Shown here one piece after another: positions 1-14,179 of a stretch of 64,000 bases of DNA. The stretch lies in the NCBI RefSeq assembly GCF_023065955.2, contig NW_026622985.1, forward strand, positions 78,357,931 to 78,421,930. Direction: 5' to 3'. This stretch comes from Ursus arctos. Its lineage: Eukaryota > Chordata > Mammalia > Carnivora > Ursidae. The position numbers and the translations under genes were made by a program. Numbering within the stretch: the stretch's first letter is position 1; the number at the start of each line of letters is the position of its first letter. The notes under the pieces are model-generated. The model saw nothing but the letters and a program-made list of their open reading frames with translations, was not told the DNA's origin and did no database searches.

Positions 1-307
1 TATATGACTGGTGTCCTTACAGAAAGGGGAAATTTGGACACACACACACACACACACACACACAGAATGAATACCATGGAGATGAAGACAAAGATCAGAA
101 TGATATGTCTACATGCCAAGGAACACCAAAGATTGCTAGCAAACCACCAGAAGCCAGGGGAGAGGGGTAGAACAAATACTCCTTTATAATGCTCAAAAGG
201 AACCAATCTTCCCGACACCTTGATCTAGGACTTGAGACTAGACTGATATTGTTTAAGCCACCCAGTTTGTTGGGCTTCGTTATGGTAGCCCTAGAAAAGT
301 AATATAG
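1..307 (+). mobile_element. MLT1-type LTR (ERVL-MaLR), cut by the window edge
   Basis: The sequence follows the 3' two thirds of an MLT1 LTR: 'gactggtgtccttac', 'ccaaggaacaccaaagattg', 'tttaagccacccagtttgtt' and the terminal 'ctagaaaagtaatata'. It is a solo LTR with no internal retroviral genes in view. A CA repeat has expanded inside it. Confidence 0.8.
38..64 (+). repeat. (AC)n microsatellite
   Basis: A pure AC run of about 13 units lies inside the MLT1 LTR, where the consensus has 'gacacagagacacac'. It probably grew from that seed. Confidence 0.97.
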
Positions 308-1180
308 TTGGTGATGAGAGTTAGGTAGCAGGAAAAAATAACTCAAAACATGGACTGCACCTGGTCCTTCCCAAGAATTTGCCTGGGAATCTCTGAAAAA
401 GAACCTCACACCATCATCTGAGGCTAAACTCTCTTATTCTAGGGATAGGACACTAAAAGGATGTGAGAACTGTAAAGGAAACAAGCCAGAGAGGGTCAGG
501 ACACCAGCACATATCAGGGGCTCACTCCACAGGCAGGGCTGTGCTCAGTGGCTTTATGCAGAGTCAGATCACAGCCACCGTGCAAGAATGTAGGCAGGAC
601 TGGACACCCCCACCCGATCAGGTGAAAGAGTCAACAAGGAATCAGCAGAGTGTCACGGCCCAAACCTCAGAGTCCAGAGTTGAGGGCAGAGCCCCATTCC
701 CAGGGATCCAGAGTGTTAGTCAAGGATGGGATAACACAGTAAGTCTGCAGCGACCTAGAGAGGGGATCAGGGCTCACCCTGGGACCACCAGGCACAGGGT
801 CCATCATGGTCAAAACATTTCAAACCCTGGAAATTTGTGGGCTGAGGTTAAGGACAAACTGTTGGCCCTGGCTCAGGCTGAGGAACTAAACAAAAATAAA
901 AACACTGCCAAAGACACAGGTGATCAGGGAGAAGAAGAGTTAATGCGAAAGGGCAAGTCATACACTTGTCTGAGTAATCATCAATAGATCAAGAAATAAA
1001 AATGGTCAAAATCTATATACATTTTACACCTATTAAACTTTTCACAAATAGGCACAACATTCATTACTAAGATAGTACCATATTCTATATTCAGTTCTCT
1101 GTGCTGCCTCTTTCTCAGGAAACTGTGTTTCTGTTGAAGTTATCGAAATTTCACTTCCCATCACATAGTGTACTGTCTTT
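308..1180. other. Unique intron sequence with the longest open frame in the window
   Basis: No repeat is recognised. A 174-codon open frame runs 463-987 on the plus strand in a locally GC-richer patch. The protein is low in hydrophobics, with many Gln, Ser, Arg and Glu, and has no domain I recognise. It is opposite in strand to GRM8. It is most likely a chance frame or part of an old unrecognised element. Confidence 0.5.
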
Positions 1181-1384
1181 GAGCTTATGGTTCACAGACT
1201 GTCAGCCTCCACTGTATGATGCCAGGTCTTTTGTTACCTGAACTGCAGGACACCCTCTTTTAGGCAACATGTTCTTGGGCAATGCCCATAAATGATGCCT
1301 CTGTTAAGGCAACGATCACATCCATTTGTAATGGTTTGCTTGCATCTCTGAGTCCTCCGATACATGGTGCCCCGGTAGGAAGCA

Positions 1385-1475
1385 GAAGCCATGATTCATC
1401 TCTGCATCCTGAAAGCCTAGCACAAGTGTGTCCTGATATAGGGTGTGTGCACAATAAATGCTAGCTGAATAAATT
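1385..1475 (+). mobile_element. L2 3' end fragment
   Basis: The stretch 'agcctagcacaagtgtg' followed by 'cacaataaatgctagctgaat' matches the L2 3' terminus. The element may extend upstream to about 1190 but is too diverged to be sure. Confidence 0.55.
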
Positions 1476-1519
1476 AATATTTAGGTTGAAAAAGGAAGAG
1501 AAAGAGGAACAAACTGTTC

Positions 1520-1668
1520 CTGCACAGTTGTTAAATCCATTACACAGATGAAGAAATTGGGACACAATAAGATTAAGTTACCCAAGGTCTCATAGCTAGG
1601 ATATGACAATTCCAGAATTCAAACCCAGCTTGAGAGAAGCATTTAATTACTCCCTAGCACTGTCTGAC
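1520..1668 (-). mobile_element. MIR SINE
   Basis: The plus strand shows the reverse complement of the MIR core: 'ttacacagatgaagaaattg', 'ggtctcatagctaggatatg' and 'attcaaacccagct'. Confidence 0.75.
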
Positions 1669-1929
1669 CTGAGAGCTTAGAGGTGGTCTCCATCTACAAA
1701 TTATGGGCTTTGATATTTGCCAGTAACAAAACATTGAATTCTAAGTAGCTCAACAGTATGGAAGCCCCTAAAGTTTCCCATATAGATTACACATTAGCAA
1801 AGAAAATGTATAAACCATTGTTGGAAACATCTCTGCCTTTCAGTTCCCAGAGCCTGAGCAAGCCTGACGTCTAGGTTCACTATACTAACAAAACCATGAA
1901 TCTGGTGACAATGGCCATTTAACAGAAAT

Positions 1930-1985
1930 TCATAAAGCATCTGTTATGTGCCAGGCACTTTGCTGGATATTAGCATGGGGGGGGA
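1930..1985 (-). mobile_element. Short L2 3' fragment
   Basis: 'ctgttatgtgccaggcactt' is the reverse complement of the L2 3' end. It is followed at once by a G-rich run. Confidence 0.4.
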
Positions 1986-2559
1986 CACACGGTGGGGGGT
2001 CCATCCCCTGAGAAAAACACAAACTGGGAGAAGATGGATACAGAGAGGTCAGCATTACAGAGTGCCAAGTGGTGCCAAGGGACCTATAGGAGCACATCAC
2101 TGAAGACAAGGCAAAATATTCCAACTTGTCCCGGTATCTCAACTCTTCTAAGGGGCAACTAAACAACCAGACCCAAGCAAAGACAACTGTCAGGTGACAC
2201 AATATAACTTATTGTTATAACTTATTGAATAAGACTTGGGGTAGAAGACTTACCATAGTGGTTTTGGAGACTAGTAAGGAGAATAGAGAGGGGAAGGTGT
2301 CAGGAGCTTCACAAAATCCTCCTTTCTGATCTCCATGATCTCTCAGGAAGAACATTAGTAAGTTTGAAGGTAATTAACAAATCAAGCCAAGCCCTCTCTG
2401 GCTATTTATCCTACACACCAGGCAGTACATCTACCACCCCCATAATATGCAGCTTTGCCACACACTGGGGAGAAAAATCCATCTTATTCCCATTCCTTTC
2501 ACTAGTAATACCTGATTTCAAAGAGCATGTTAGAGTTTATGAATAACATTCATCAGTAT

Positions 2560-2700
2560 TATATCATTTGATGACCACAGAGAAGAGGGCTCCCATTTTT
2601 CAGACAAGAAAATTAATCCTCAAAGTCTCATAATTGAAGAAGAGACATTTAAACAAGTTTTTGACTCCAACGTGGGTTCCACTGCCTCAAACTGCCATTG
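2560..2700 (-). mobile_element. Degenerate MIR SINE
   Basis: 'catttttcagacaagaaaat' and the following 'ctcataattgaagaagagac' follow the reverse MIR core with many changes. Confidence 0.5.
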
Positions 2701-4530
2701 TTTACTAAACACTTAACTACAGCATTAAGAATCATAGGTCTGAAAGCACTTATTGAATGTTGCTTGCTATTTCACATTAACAGCAGTTGCTGCTACTTAG
2801 CAGTTCCTAAGCTCTAAATATTAAGAAAGGCCAAGGTGAAGAACAGCTTTGAAATGATGCTCTATTTGATCAGGTTCTGCAGTAATTGTTAAAATCATAT
2901 ACACTTTCTTTGGATCCCTATAAAGCTTCTGCAGGATCACTGCACCTGCAGTGCCAATTTGCAATTTCCTCAGCCCTCCTTTGAAGTTATTCTTGCCAGT
3001 TACCTGGTGTTAATATTAATTAAATATGATTTGCAACTTGAAATGTGGTGTTATCAATGGAACTCAGCTGTAGGAATATAAAATAAAATTTTCAATTGAA
3101 TTTAAATGTTCCCTTTCATTCATAGTATTTTACAACATTAATACTTTTGTCAAATTGATTTTTGCCTGCTGGAAGTCATTTTTCCAAAGCAATGAACATC
3201 TGAGGGAAAAAGCTGCTCTTTATGTATTCCTTTCTTTCTGTCATTGAAAATACTTTGTTTTAATCTTGAAGTGAATCCATTTCAGCTAATAGAAACTTGG
3301 TTCTTGTTTATAATCTAAGAGGAAAGAAATGCTTTCTTTTAAAATGGCACTGACATAGTTTAAAAATATGATCAGTGGGCACTTTTCAATTACATACCAG
3401 GAATGAAATCTCCCTGACTTTATTGCTTGACCCCCGCCAAAAAATAAATCACTATTGGCAAGTGTCAGTCATTTTATACACAAAAAAAGAATTAATTAAA
3501 TTGGTTTATTGCATTAACATTTCAAACAGATTGTGCCAGTCCAACGACCTCTGCAATCCCTTCCAATTCTGGGATTTTAAGATTCCAAACACATGTCAGA
3601 CAATAGTTGGAAGCTTCCAGCATTTGCAAATTAGAAGAAAAAAATTAGAAAAAAAAAAAGTCACGTATGCTAGAAGCTTTGACAGAATCAGGTCTATTCT
3701 GCCCCCTGTAATGTGCACGATGACGACTCGCAGGCCTGTCATCTTCAATAAGCCATTCATAAACATGATGACTGATTAAAGGAGGTGTGTTGCCATACTG
3801 TACAAATCCACAGTGAGAAGATATAATGCTTTCACAAATTCCTTTTATCTTCAAAGATAAAGCTTTAGCTTTCTTGCCCCTTATAATGATAGTGGTAGCA
3901 TTAACATTTATTATCCTGTCTTCTTTTTAAAAATAATATAATAAGGTAAGACAAGTGAAAGCCTGTCTAAAGACTCAAGGAAGTCATTTTTTTTGAGTCA
4001 CAAGCTGCAAGCCCCAGAGCTTATGATGGAAAATGTAAGCATATACTATGAACCTCTTTATTACAACATCAATGAAAACATCATATCAAATAATTAAAAC
4101 AAGACAGAAATAGAGGACTCTGGTCCTAACAACTGAGGGTGTGCAACATGGATAAGTCTTAAAAACCAGAAGCAACTGAGCTATTCCCTTCCCACAGGCC
4201 AAGAGAGCCCAAAGGGGAAAATAAAAATAAATTAGGCTCAATAGGGCTCTCTGGATGTCCATAATTTTCCAGGTGTCATTGGAAAGAGCAGCACCTCGGA
4301 ATTTCACAAAGCAGGGAAGTTGAACAGCCAGTTCAACACTGCACAGGGAGTGCCCACTGTGATCCTACTGCGAAGCTCTTAACTACCTAGAAGCCTAGGA
4401 AAGCCAGACTCGGAGCCCACCACATATCCTAGTCTGGAACCCTGAATTATCCATTATCCATATCACTCCCATCTACCAAAGTAGCCAGGGAGGGTAAAAT
4501 CCTATAACATTCTGAAAGGAACTTCTGAAC
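2701..4530. other. Repeat-free intron segment
   Basis: About 1.8 kb without a recognised repeat. It contains AT-rich homeodomain-like sites such as 'ttaatattaattaaatatg' (3010-3028), 'ctttataatgat' and, unusually for this intron, CpG-containing stretches near 3715-3735. There is no exon-like frame with splice sites. It could be a conserved non-coding block, but conservation cannot be judged here. Confidence 0.4.
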
Positions 4531-5260
4531 TGGTTTTATATAGGCTTCTCCATTAACCAAATTCTGTCTACTTAACACCCCTCTCAACTTCATTTCTAAT
4601 CTATTGTCCTGGTCTACCTCCTATTCCTGTCACTGCAAGTTAGCTTCCTAAGCACACCCATCTTCACTACTGCCCGCTGCTATGGGTATTAAATTGTGTC
4701 TCCCAACAAGATATGTTGAAGTCCCAAACCCAATCCTCAGAATATAATCTTATATGGAAATAGGGTGATCACAAATGCAATTAAGATAAGGTTCACACTG
4801 GAGTAGGGTGGGCCTTTAATCCAATATGATGGGCATCCCTATAAGAAGAGAAGACAGAGACAGACAAGAAAGGAGAAGACTGTGAAATGATGACAGAGGC
4901 AGATATTGGAGTGATGCCTCTACAAGCCAATGAATACCAAAGATGAACAGCAGAAACCAGAAGTTACCAAAGGAAAGGAAGGATTCCCCCCTACAGTTTT
5001 TAGAAGCAGCATAGCTAACATTTTGATTTCAAATTTCTGGTCTTTAGATCTGTGAGACAATACATTCCCACTGTTCTAAGCCGTCTAGTTTGTGGCATTT
5101 TGTTATGGCAGCCCTAGGAAACTAATGCATCCCTTCAAGGACACTCCTTGTTTCCTGCCACCGACCACACATGTTCAGCTATGCTCTCTGGCAAAAGTTC
5201 CTGTTCTCCAATGAAAATCTGCTCAATATCCTTGAATTTAAGAACTCCTACCATCTCCCA
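4531..5260 (+). mobile_element. Possible L2 fragments flanking the MLT1 LTR
   Basis: The pyrimidine-rich flanks 4540-4678 and 5130-5250 ('cactccttgtttcctgcc', 'gctatgctctctggcaaaag') resemble L2 ORF2 sequence on the plus strand. If so, the LTR inserted into an L2. Divergence is high. Confidence 0.35.
4679..5129 (+). mobile_element. MLT1-type solo LTR
   Basis: A near-complete LTR from 'aaattgtgtctcccaacaag' through 'ggtgggcctttaatccaata' to 'gcagccctaggaaactaatg'. No internal proviral sequence is present. It is in the antisense orientation to GRM8. Confidence 0.85.
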
Positions 5261-5399
5261 TCATGGAAATCTTCTTCAAAGGTGACGGAGAGTCCCCTCA
5301 TAGCCACAAACCCATCGAGAGAAGAGAACACTCTGCCATACTCTTAGCTTTGCTAAGTCTAGGCCATTATTCCCACACTTTTTTCCATTTATATCAATT

Positions 5400-6235
5400 T
5401 TCCTCAGCTTTACTGAGATAAAATTGACAAATGAAAATTGTATATATTTAAGGTGTACAACATGATGTTTTGAAATATGTATATACTGTGAAATGATTAC
5501 CACAATCAAGCTAATTAACATATCCATCACTTCACATAGTTACTATTTGTGTGTGTTTGTGGTGAGAATACTTAAGATCAACTCTCTTAGCAAATTTCAA
5601 GTATACAATACGGTATTTTAACTATAGCTACCATTCTATACATTCATCTTATTCATCTGGCATATCAACTTATTCGTCTGGCAAAACTGAAAGCTTACAT
5701 CCTTTGGCCAACATTTACCCATTTCTCCTATTCCCTAACCCCTGGCAACCACCATTCTACCCTCTGCTTTTATGAGTTCAACTTTTTCGGCATTATTTTT
5801 CTTTCTGTGTCTGGCTTATTTCACTTAGCATAATGTCCTCTAGGTTCATCTATGTTGTCATGAATGGCAGGATTTCTTTCTTTCTTAAGGCCAAATAATA
5901 TTCCACTTATATGTATTTTCTTCGACCATTCATCCATCAATGGACACATTGGTTGCTTCCATATCTTGGCTATTATGACTATTATGTGTTACAATGAATA
6001 TGAGAGTCTAGATATCTCTTCAAGATACTGATTTCATTTTTTTTCAGATATATACTAAGAAGTAGGATTGCTGGATCATAGAGTAGTTCTATTTTTAATT
6101 TTTTAGTAACCTCCATATTATTTTCCATAATGACTGCAGTAATTTACACTCCTACCAAGAGTGTACAAGGGTTCCCTTTTCTCTGCATCCTTACCAAGTC
6201 TTGTTATCACATAACTATATATAAAACTTCTCCCC
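5400..6235 (-). mobile_element. Old L1 fragment (ORF2 3' part and 3'UTR)
   Basis: The plus strand carries reverse L1 landmarks in order: 'tttactgagataaaattgac', 'caccacttc'-like 3'UTR, 'cccctggcaaccaccattct', 'tcacttagcataatgtcc', 'aatattccacttatatg', 'aggattgctggatcata' and 'cctaccaagagtgta'. No long frame survives. It is in the same orientation as GRM8. Confidence 0.85.
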
Positions 6236-6239
6236 AAGA

Positions 6240-6780
6240 GTCTATCCTCAGCCCCTTTCAATCCTCACTCTATATCTTCTACCTCAGCAATTACCTTTCC
6301 TACCTCAATTACCAATTTTGTGAGAATGAACCTCAGGTCTATATCTCAGTTCCCCTCTCAGCTCTAGACAAACGTTTTTTGCTGTTTTTCTCCAAAAAGA
6401 TATGTATTGATACCTACAATTTACTGTATTTGTAACCAAACCACACTTTCCACCCAATTCCAAATCAACCTCTCCATTTTACTGACTCTTTTCTATTTGT
6501 GGCACTTGCATTCTCCTAATTGCCCAGGTTCAGAATTTCAAGTTCAACTTTAATTTTTTTCTTACCCTCAAGCTCTACCTCCAATCAATTGCTAAGTTCC
6601 ATAGACCCCACCTCACAAATGTCTCCTAAGTCTGTTCCCTCTTCCATTTCTATTGTCACTGCCCTATATCAAGCCAAGACTGATACTGCAAAGGCCTTTC
6701 AACTGGTCTTCCCATCTTCCACTTCTCATTACTACACTCTTAAACACATGTCCTGATAGATCCCTCTCCCCTCAGCAGTT
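6240..6780 (+). mobile_element. L2 LINE, internal part
   Basis: Consensus-like L2 phrases appear in order: 'tctatcctcagcccctttca', 'ggtctatatctcagttcccc', 'ccaatcaattgctaagttcc', 'actgccctatatcaagccaa' and 'ttcaactggtcttcccatc'. Short open frames here are decayed L2 coding DNA, not genes. Confidence 0.75.
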
Positions 6781-10685
<3,905 letters not shown>

Positions 10686-10689
10686 TGTG

Positions 10690-11560
10690 CTGGGATAGAA
10701 GAACATATGGGTGCTAAAGAATAGAGTGGAAGGACATTATGGCTACATGGGGCACAGATGATGCAAGAAATCTGGCAAACAAGGTGAAGAAGGGCATTTC
10801 AGCCACAAAGAACTGCATGTCCAAAGGCATACAGTCAAGAAAGGGCATGGTAGATGCCAGGAATTGCAGCATTTCACATGGAGGGAATGCAGGGTAGCAA
10901 GGGAAGAACATCAAGAAATATAACTGCAAAGCTGGACAGATAAAGGGTTAGTCAGGTATGACAAAAAGTATGGATTTTAACACAAAGGCATGGGGAAGCA
11001 CAGAATGACTGTAACTAAGGTAGTGGCATAATCAGATTTTTGTTTTAGAAAGATCATATTGGCAGCAGCGGAGAAAGTAGCAGCCCTCAAATTTCAATGT
11101 ACACCTAGCTAGTCCCATTCCTGAAAATTCTGACTTGGTTTAGAAATCTTCATTTTAATATGCTCTCCAGAAGAATCGAATGCAGGTGGGCTCACACTAT
11201 GCTTAGAGATAAATTTTAAAAAGCCATGCTAGATGTAGGGCAACCAGTTAGAAAATTACTATAGAAATCTAAGTAAGAAAGTATGAAAACTGAACTAAGG
11301 CAATGACGGGGGGATGGGGGTGGGAAAGGGTGTAGAACCTGTAAGTACCTAAAAAGCAAAGTAAGGTGAAGGTAATGAGGGGAAACGTGAAATGACTCTT
11401 AGTTCTATGGCTTTGGTAACTGGGTAGATGATGTTTGTTATTTACCAAGATACACAGAAAAAGAGGAGATTTGGAAGACAAAAATTATGAGTTTAATTTT
11501 TTATTGGCTTCTTTTAAGCTTCCTACGAAATGAATGAAAGTAACTAAAAAGTAGGCAATA
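10690..11560 (-). mobile_element. L2 LINE, interrupted by a MER5-like element
   Basis: The plus strand reads as reverse L2: 'aaaggcatacagtcaagaaa', 'gtatggattttaacacaaag', 'gtagtggcataatcagattt', 'agaaagatcatattggcagc'. After the interruption it continues with 'gaaatctaagtaagaaagta', 'ggctttggtaactgggtaga' and 'tttaccaagatacacaga'. Confidence 0.7.
11088..11214 (+). mobile_element. MER5-like hAT non-autonomous DNA transposon
   Basis: 'ttcctgaaaattctgacttg', 'cattttaatatgctctccag' and 'cgaatgcaggtgggctcaca' match the MER5 layout. The element splits the L2 around it, so it is the younger insertion. Confidence 0.5.
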
Positions 11561-12634
11561 ATATTGGGGATATGGAGTTTAAGAGTCTTTGGGACTGGAG
11601 ATAAAGAATGGTGGGGGCATGATGAAAGAGACCGTGAAAGCCAAGGAAAGTATGAAGAGTGAAAGAAGTGCAGTTTGGGAGCGTGAGCTATGCAACTGTG
11701 CATGTCGCCACTCCTCTGCTGCCCTGCCATAGTGTGAAAGTTCAGAAGTCGAAATGACTTCAAGATGCCCTAATTCGGGTTGCTTGGTTACAGTTGCAGG
11801 TTTGACTGGTACATAAAACAATTAACTTTGCTCTCCATCTGATCCTGCAGTTAGTGTCAGTGCTAAGATGTCAGAGACTATGGTTCCATCTTCCCACATA
11901 GGGCTGACTGCATAGTCTGGAATCTGTCACCCACCACACTCTGGCCAGATAATTTCCAGTCCACATGGAGTGGACTCTCCTCTAGACATCCTTGGAAAGC
12001 CCTCAACATCTGAATAACCTTTCATGGGTCTAGAGAGTCCTACTCCATATCGATAGCCAATAAACTAAAACTAAACTTTCCAAGATATAAAAGTCTCAGT
12101 TACCCAGGCAGCAGCTAGAACAATGTGCTTGGAGCTCTCCAAGGTGCTGCAGGATCCATTCAGTTTCTGTGTAACCTGATCTATATATATATTGACTATA
12201 ACAATAATTTTATCCTATTTAACCCCCAATTCTTCCTGGTCCTGTTCTCCTGGTGGGACCATGTTAACTTGCTTATTAATATTGTGGGACCATAAAAACC
12301 GGTCTGTCCTAACTCCTTCCTGCCCCTTTGCTTTCTCTGCTAGATACACTGGCCCTATCTTGGAAGATTGTTCCCATGATTACACTTTGTGCCTATGACT
12401 CCTCAGCAAGTCCACCCTTTCAAATCTCCAACCGCACCCCAAATCTGGGCCTCTTTCACCTTCTATTGCCTGCTTCCAAATTACCTGGGAAAGAGACAAT
12501 GAATGACTCAGTGAGATCTACCTTTTACTAAATAAAACTCCCAAAGATCAAGAGCACGTACATTTCTATGTTCTAATGAAAAAGGTTTGGCAGCCTGACT
12601 TTCACTTTGGAAGGAATTCTGTGCGTGTGTGAAT

Positions 12635-12635
<1 letters not shown>
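11561..12635. other. Unclassified intron sequence
   Basis: No clear repeat call. 11579-11821 is purine-rich. 12230-12480 has L2-like pyrimidine-rich phrasing but too few landmarks to name. Confidence 0.35.

Positions 12636-12675
<40 letters not shown>
12636..12675 (+). repeat. (TG)n microsatellite
   Basis: An uninterrupted TG run of about 20 units, preceded by 'gtgcgtgtgtgaatg'. The open frame through it encodes a Val-Cys repeat and is not a gene. Confidence 0.98.
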
Positions 12676-12677
<2 letters not shown>

Positions 12678-13440
12678 GAAGACATAGGGGAGCATTCTAT
12701 AGCAAATTCTATAGCACTATACCATTTCCTTGTCCTGTTTGGATATATAATAATCCTCCCACTTCCTCAGCTACTCAGCGTCCATCAGTAAAATGCCTTA
12801 CACAACCCCCACCCTGCCTATAATAATGAGCCACCCCTTTCTAAAAATGAGCACAAAGTGTGAAAATTGAGTGTTTGAAACCAAAACTAATTATCTCAAA
12901 TTACTACCTTCAGTCAGTCACTTTCAGGGCTGTTTAATTAGCAGTCAGCATCATGTTTAGGATTAATTAAACAGGTGTAAAGGCTATATAAAATAAAAGT
13001 GCAGATAGAAAATGGTTGTTTGAATAATTAGGTAAAGGACTTACTCCCCAAAGTCTTGAGGAGTTTTCTTTTGCAGATCAAGGTGTGGAAAACTGAGAGT
13101 ACATGTTTGTGTTTTCATTTGCTCAATTTTTGCTATGTTGCAGTCTAGAATAATAGACATCAGGGTATACTGGTCATATTTTAAGACAACTTTTCAAGTT
13201 TTTATGAAGTCACATCTCATTTTAATTTTATTGTAGTTGACCACTAAGCATTGGCTCATAAAGCATTTTAATTTCTGTGTCAGCATTCCCAATATTTCCA
13301 CTATCTTCAAATTAACCCCCTACTGGCAACTGAAGTGGGATTTTTTTCCTTAAAACCTGGAATGTTTCTTTTTCTTTTCCCTCCACTAAATCCATCCTAA
13401 CTAATCCCTTTACCCTGGAGTTTCATTTACCAGAAACAAC
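12676..13440. other. Repeat-free segment rich in homeodomain-like motifs
   Basis: 12880-12980 packs 'ctaattatct', 'gtttaattagcag' and 'gattaattaaacaggtgt' within about 100 bp, without a repeat signature. That density is typical of developmental enhancers, but function is only inferred. Confidence 0.35.
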
Positions 13441-13446
13441 AAGAGT

Positions 13447-13630
13447 GGAAGAAAGAAAAGAAAAAGAAAAGAAAAGAAAAGAAAAGAAAAGAAAAGAAAA
13501 GAGAAAAGAAAAGAAAAGAGAGGAGAAGAGAAGAGAAGAGAAAAGAAAAGAAAAAAGAAAAGAAAGAAATGGAAAGGAAAGAAAAGAAAAAGGAAGGGAG
13601 GGGGAGGAAGGAAGAAAAGTGAAAAAAAAA
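13447..13630 (+). repeat. (AAAAG)n purine tract
   Basis: About 180 bp of almost pure A/G, with long AAAAG and AAAGAGA runs. Open frames on both strands (Lys/Glu/Arg-rich or Phe/Ser/Leu-rich) are composition artefacts. Confidence 0.97.
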
Positions 13631-13779
13631 AGTGGTAGGTGAGGGACAGAAGTAGAGAGGGAAATGAGAAAGAAAAGAAGGAGAATGTACCAAGAAAAGG
13701 GGGTGTTAGGAAAAGCATTCTTCATCAGCTCATTCTTTGTAACAAGTAACATCCTTCATAAGCTTCTGTTAACTTTCAC

Positions 13780-14178
13780 CCATTCAAAAGGTATCCAAAC
13801 TCTTCAGTCTGGGTCACTAAACCCTGATGTCAGACTCTGTCCCATCCTCCTTCCTAACCTCCTGTCTTCCCTGTCATGCCCTGATGGTGTCTGCACCCCG
13901 TCCATGCTGTTCCCTGTGTAGCCCATGCTGTCCACCTGATGATCTTCTGCCCAAATTCAATATCCAACTCTAAAGTCACCTCCTTCCTGTGAAGCTTTTG
14001 CTAATTCTCTCAGGCAGAGCAGTCTTTTGCTCCTCCTCACTCCCATAACCTCCATCATCTGACATGAGAAACATGACTGTGTGCTGGCTTTTGAGCCTCC
14101 CACAAACTCTCTATTGATTTATTTGGTATCCCTAGCATCTGACGGAGCAAATGCTCAATGACTATTTGGAGACAATTA
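13780..14178 (+). mobile_element. L2 LINE, 3' part
   Basis: L2 phrases in order: 'catgctgttccctgtgtag', 'cacctccttcctgtgaagct', 'ctcctcactcccataacctc', 'tttggtatccctagcatctg' and 'caaatgctcaatgactattt'. Confidence 0.7.
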
Positions 14179-14179
14179 A

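Noticed and set aside
1..307. Complete endogenous retrovirus
   Set aside because: Only LTR sequence of the MaLR group is present here and at 4679, 32451 and 41645. No gag, pol or env region is visible.
13410..13752. Long open frames on both strands rich in Phe/Ser/Leu or Lys/Glu
   Set aside because: They are produced by the AAAAG purine tract, which lacks stop codons by composition.
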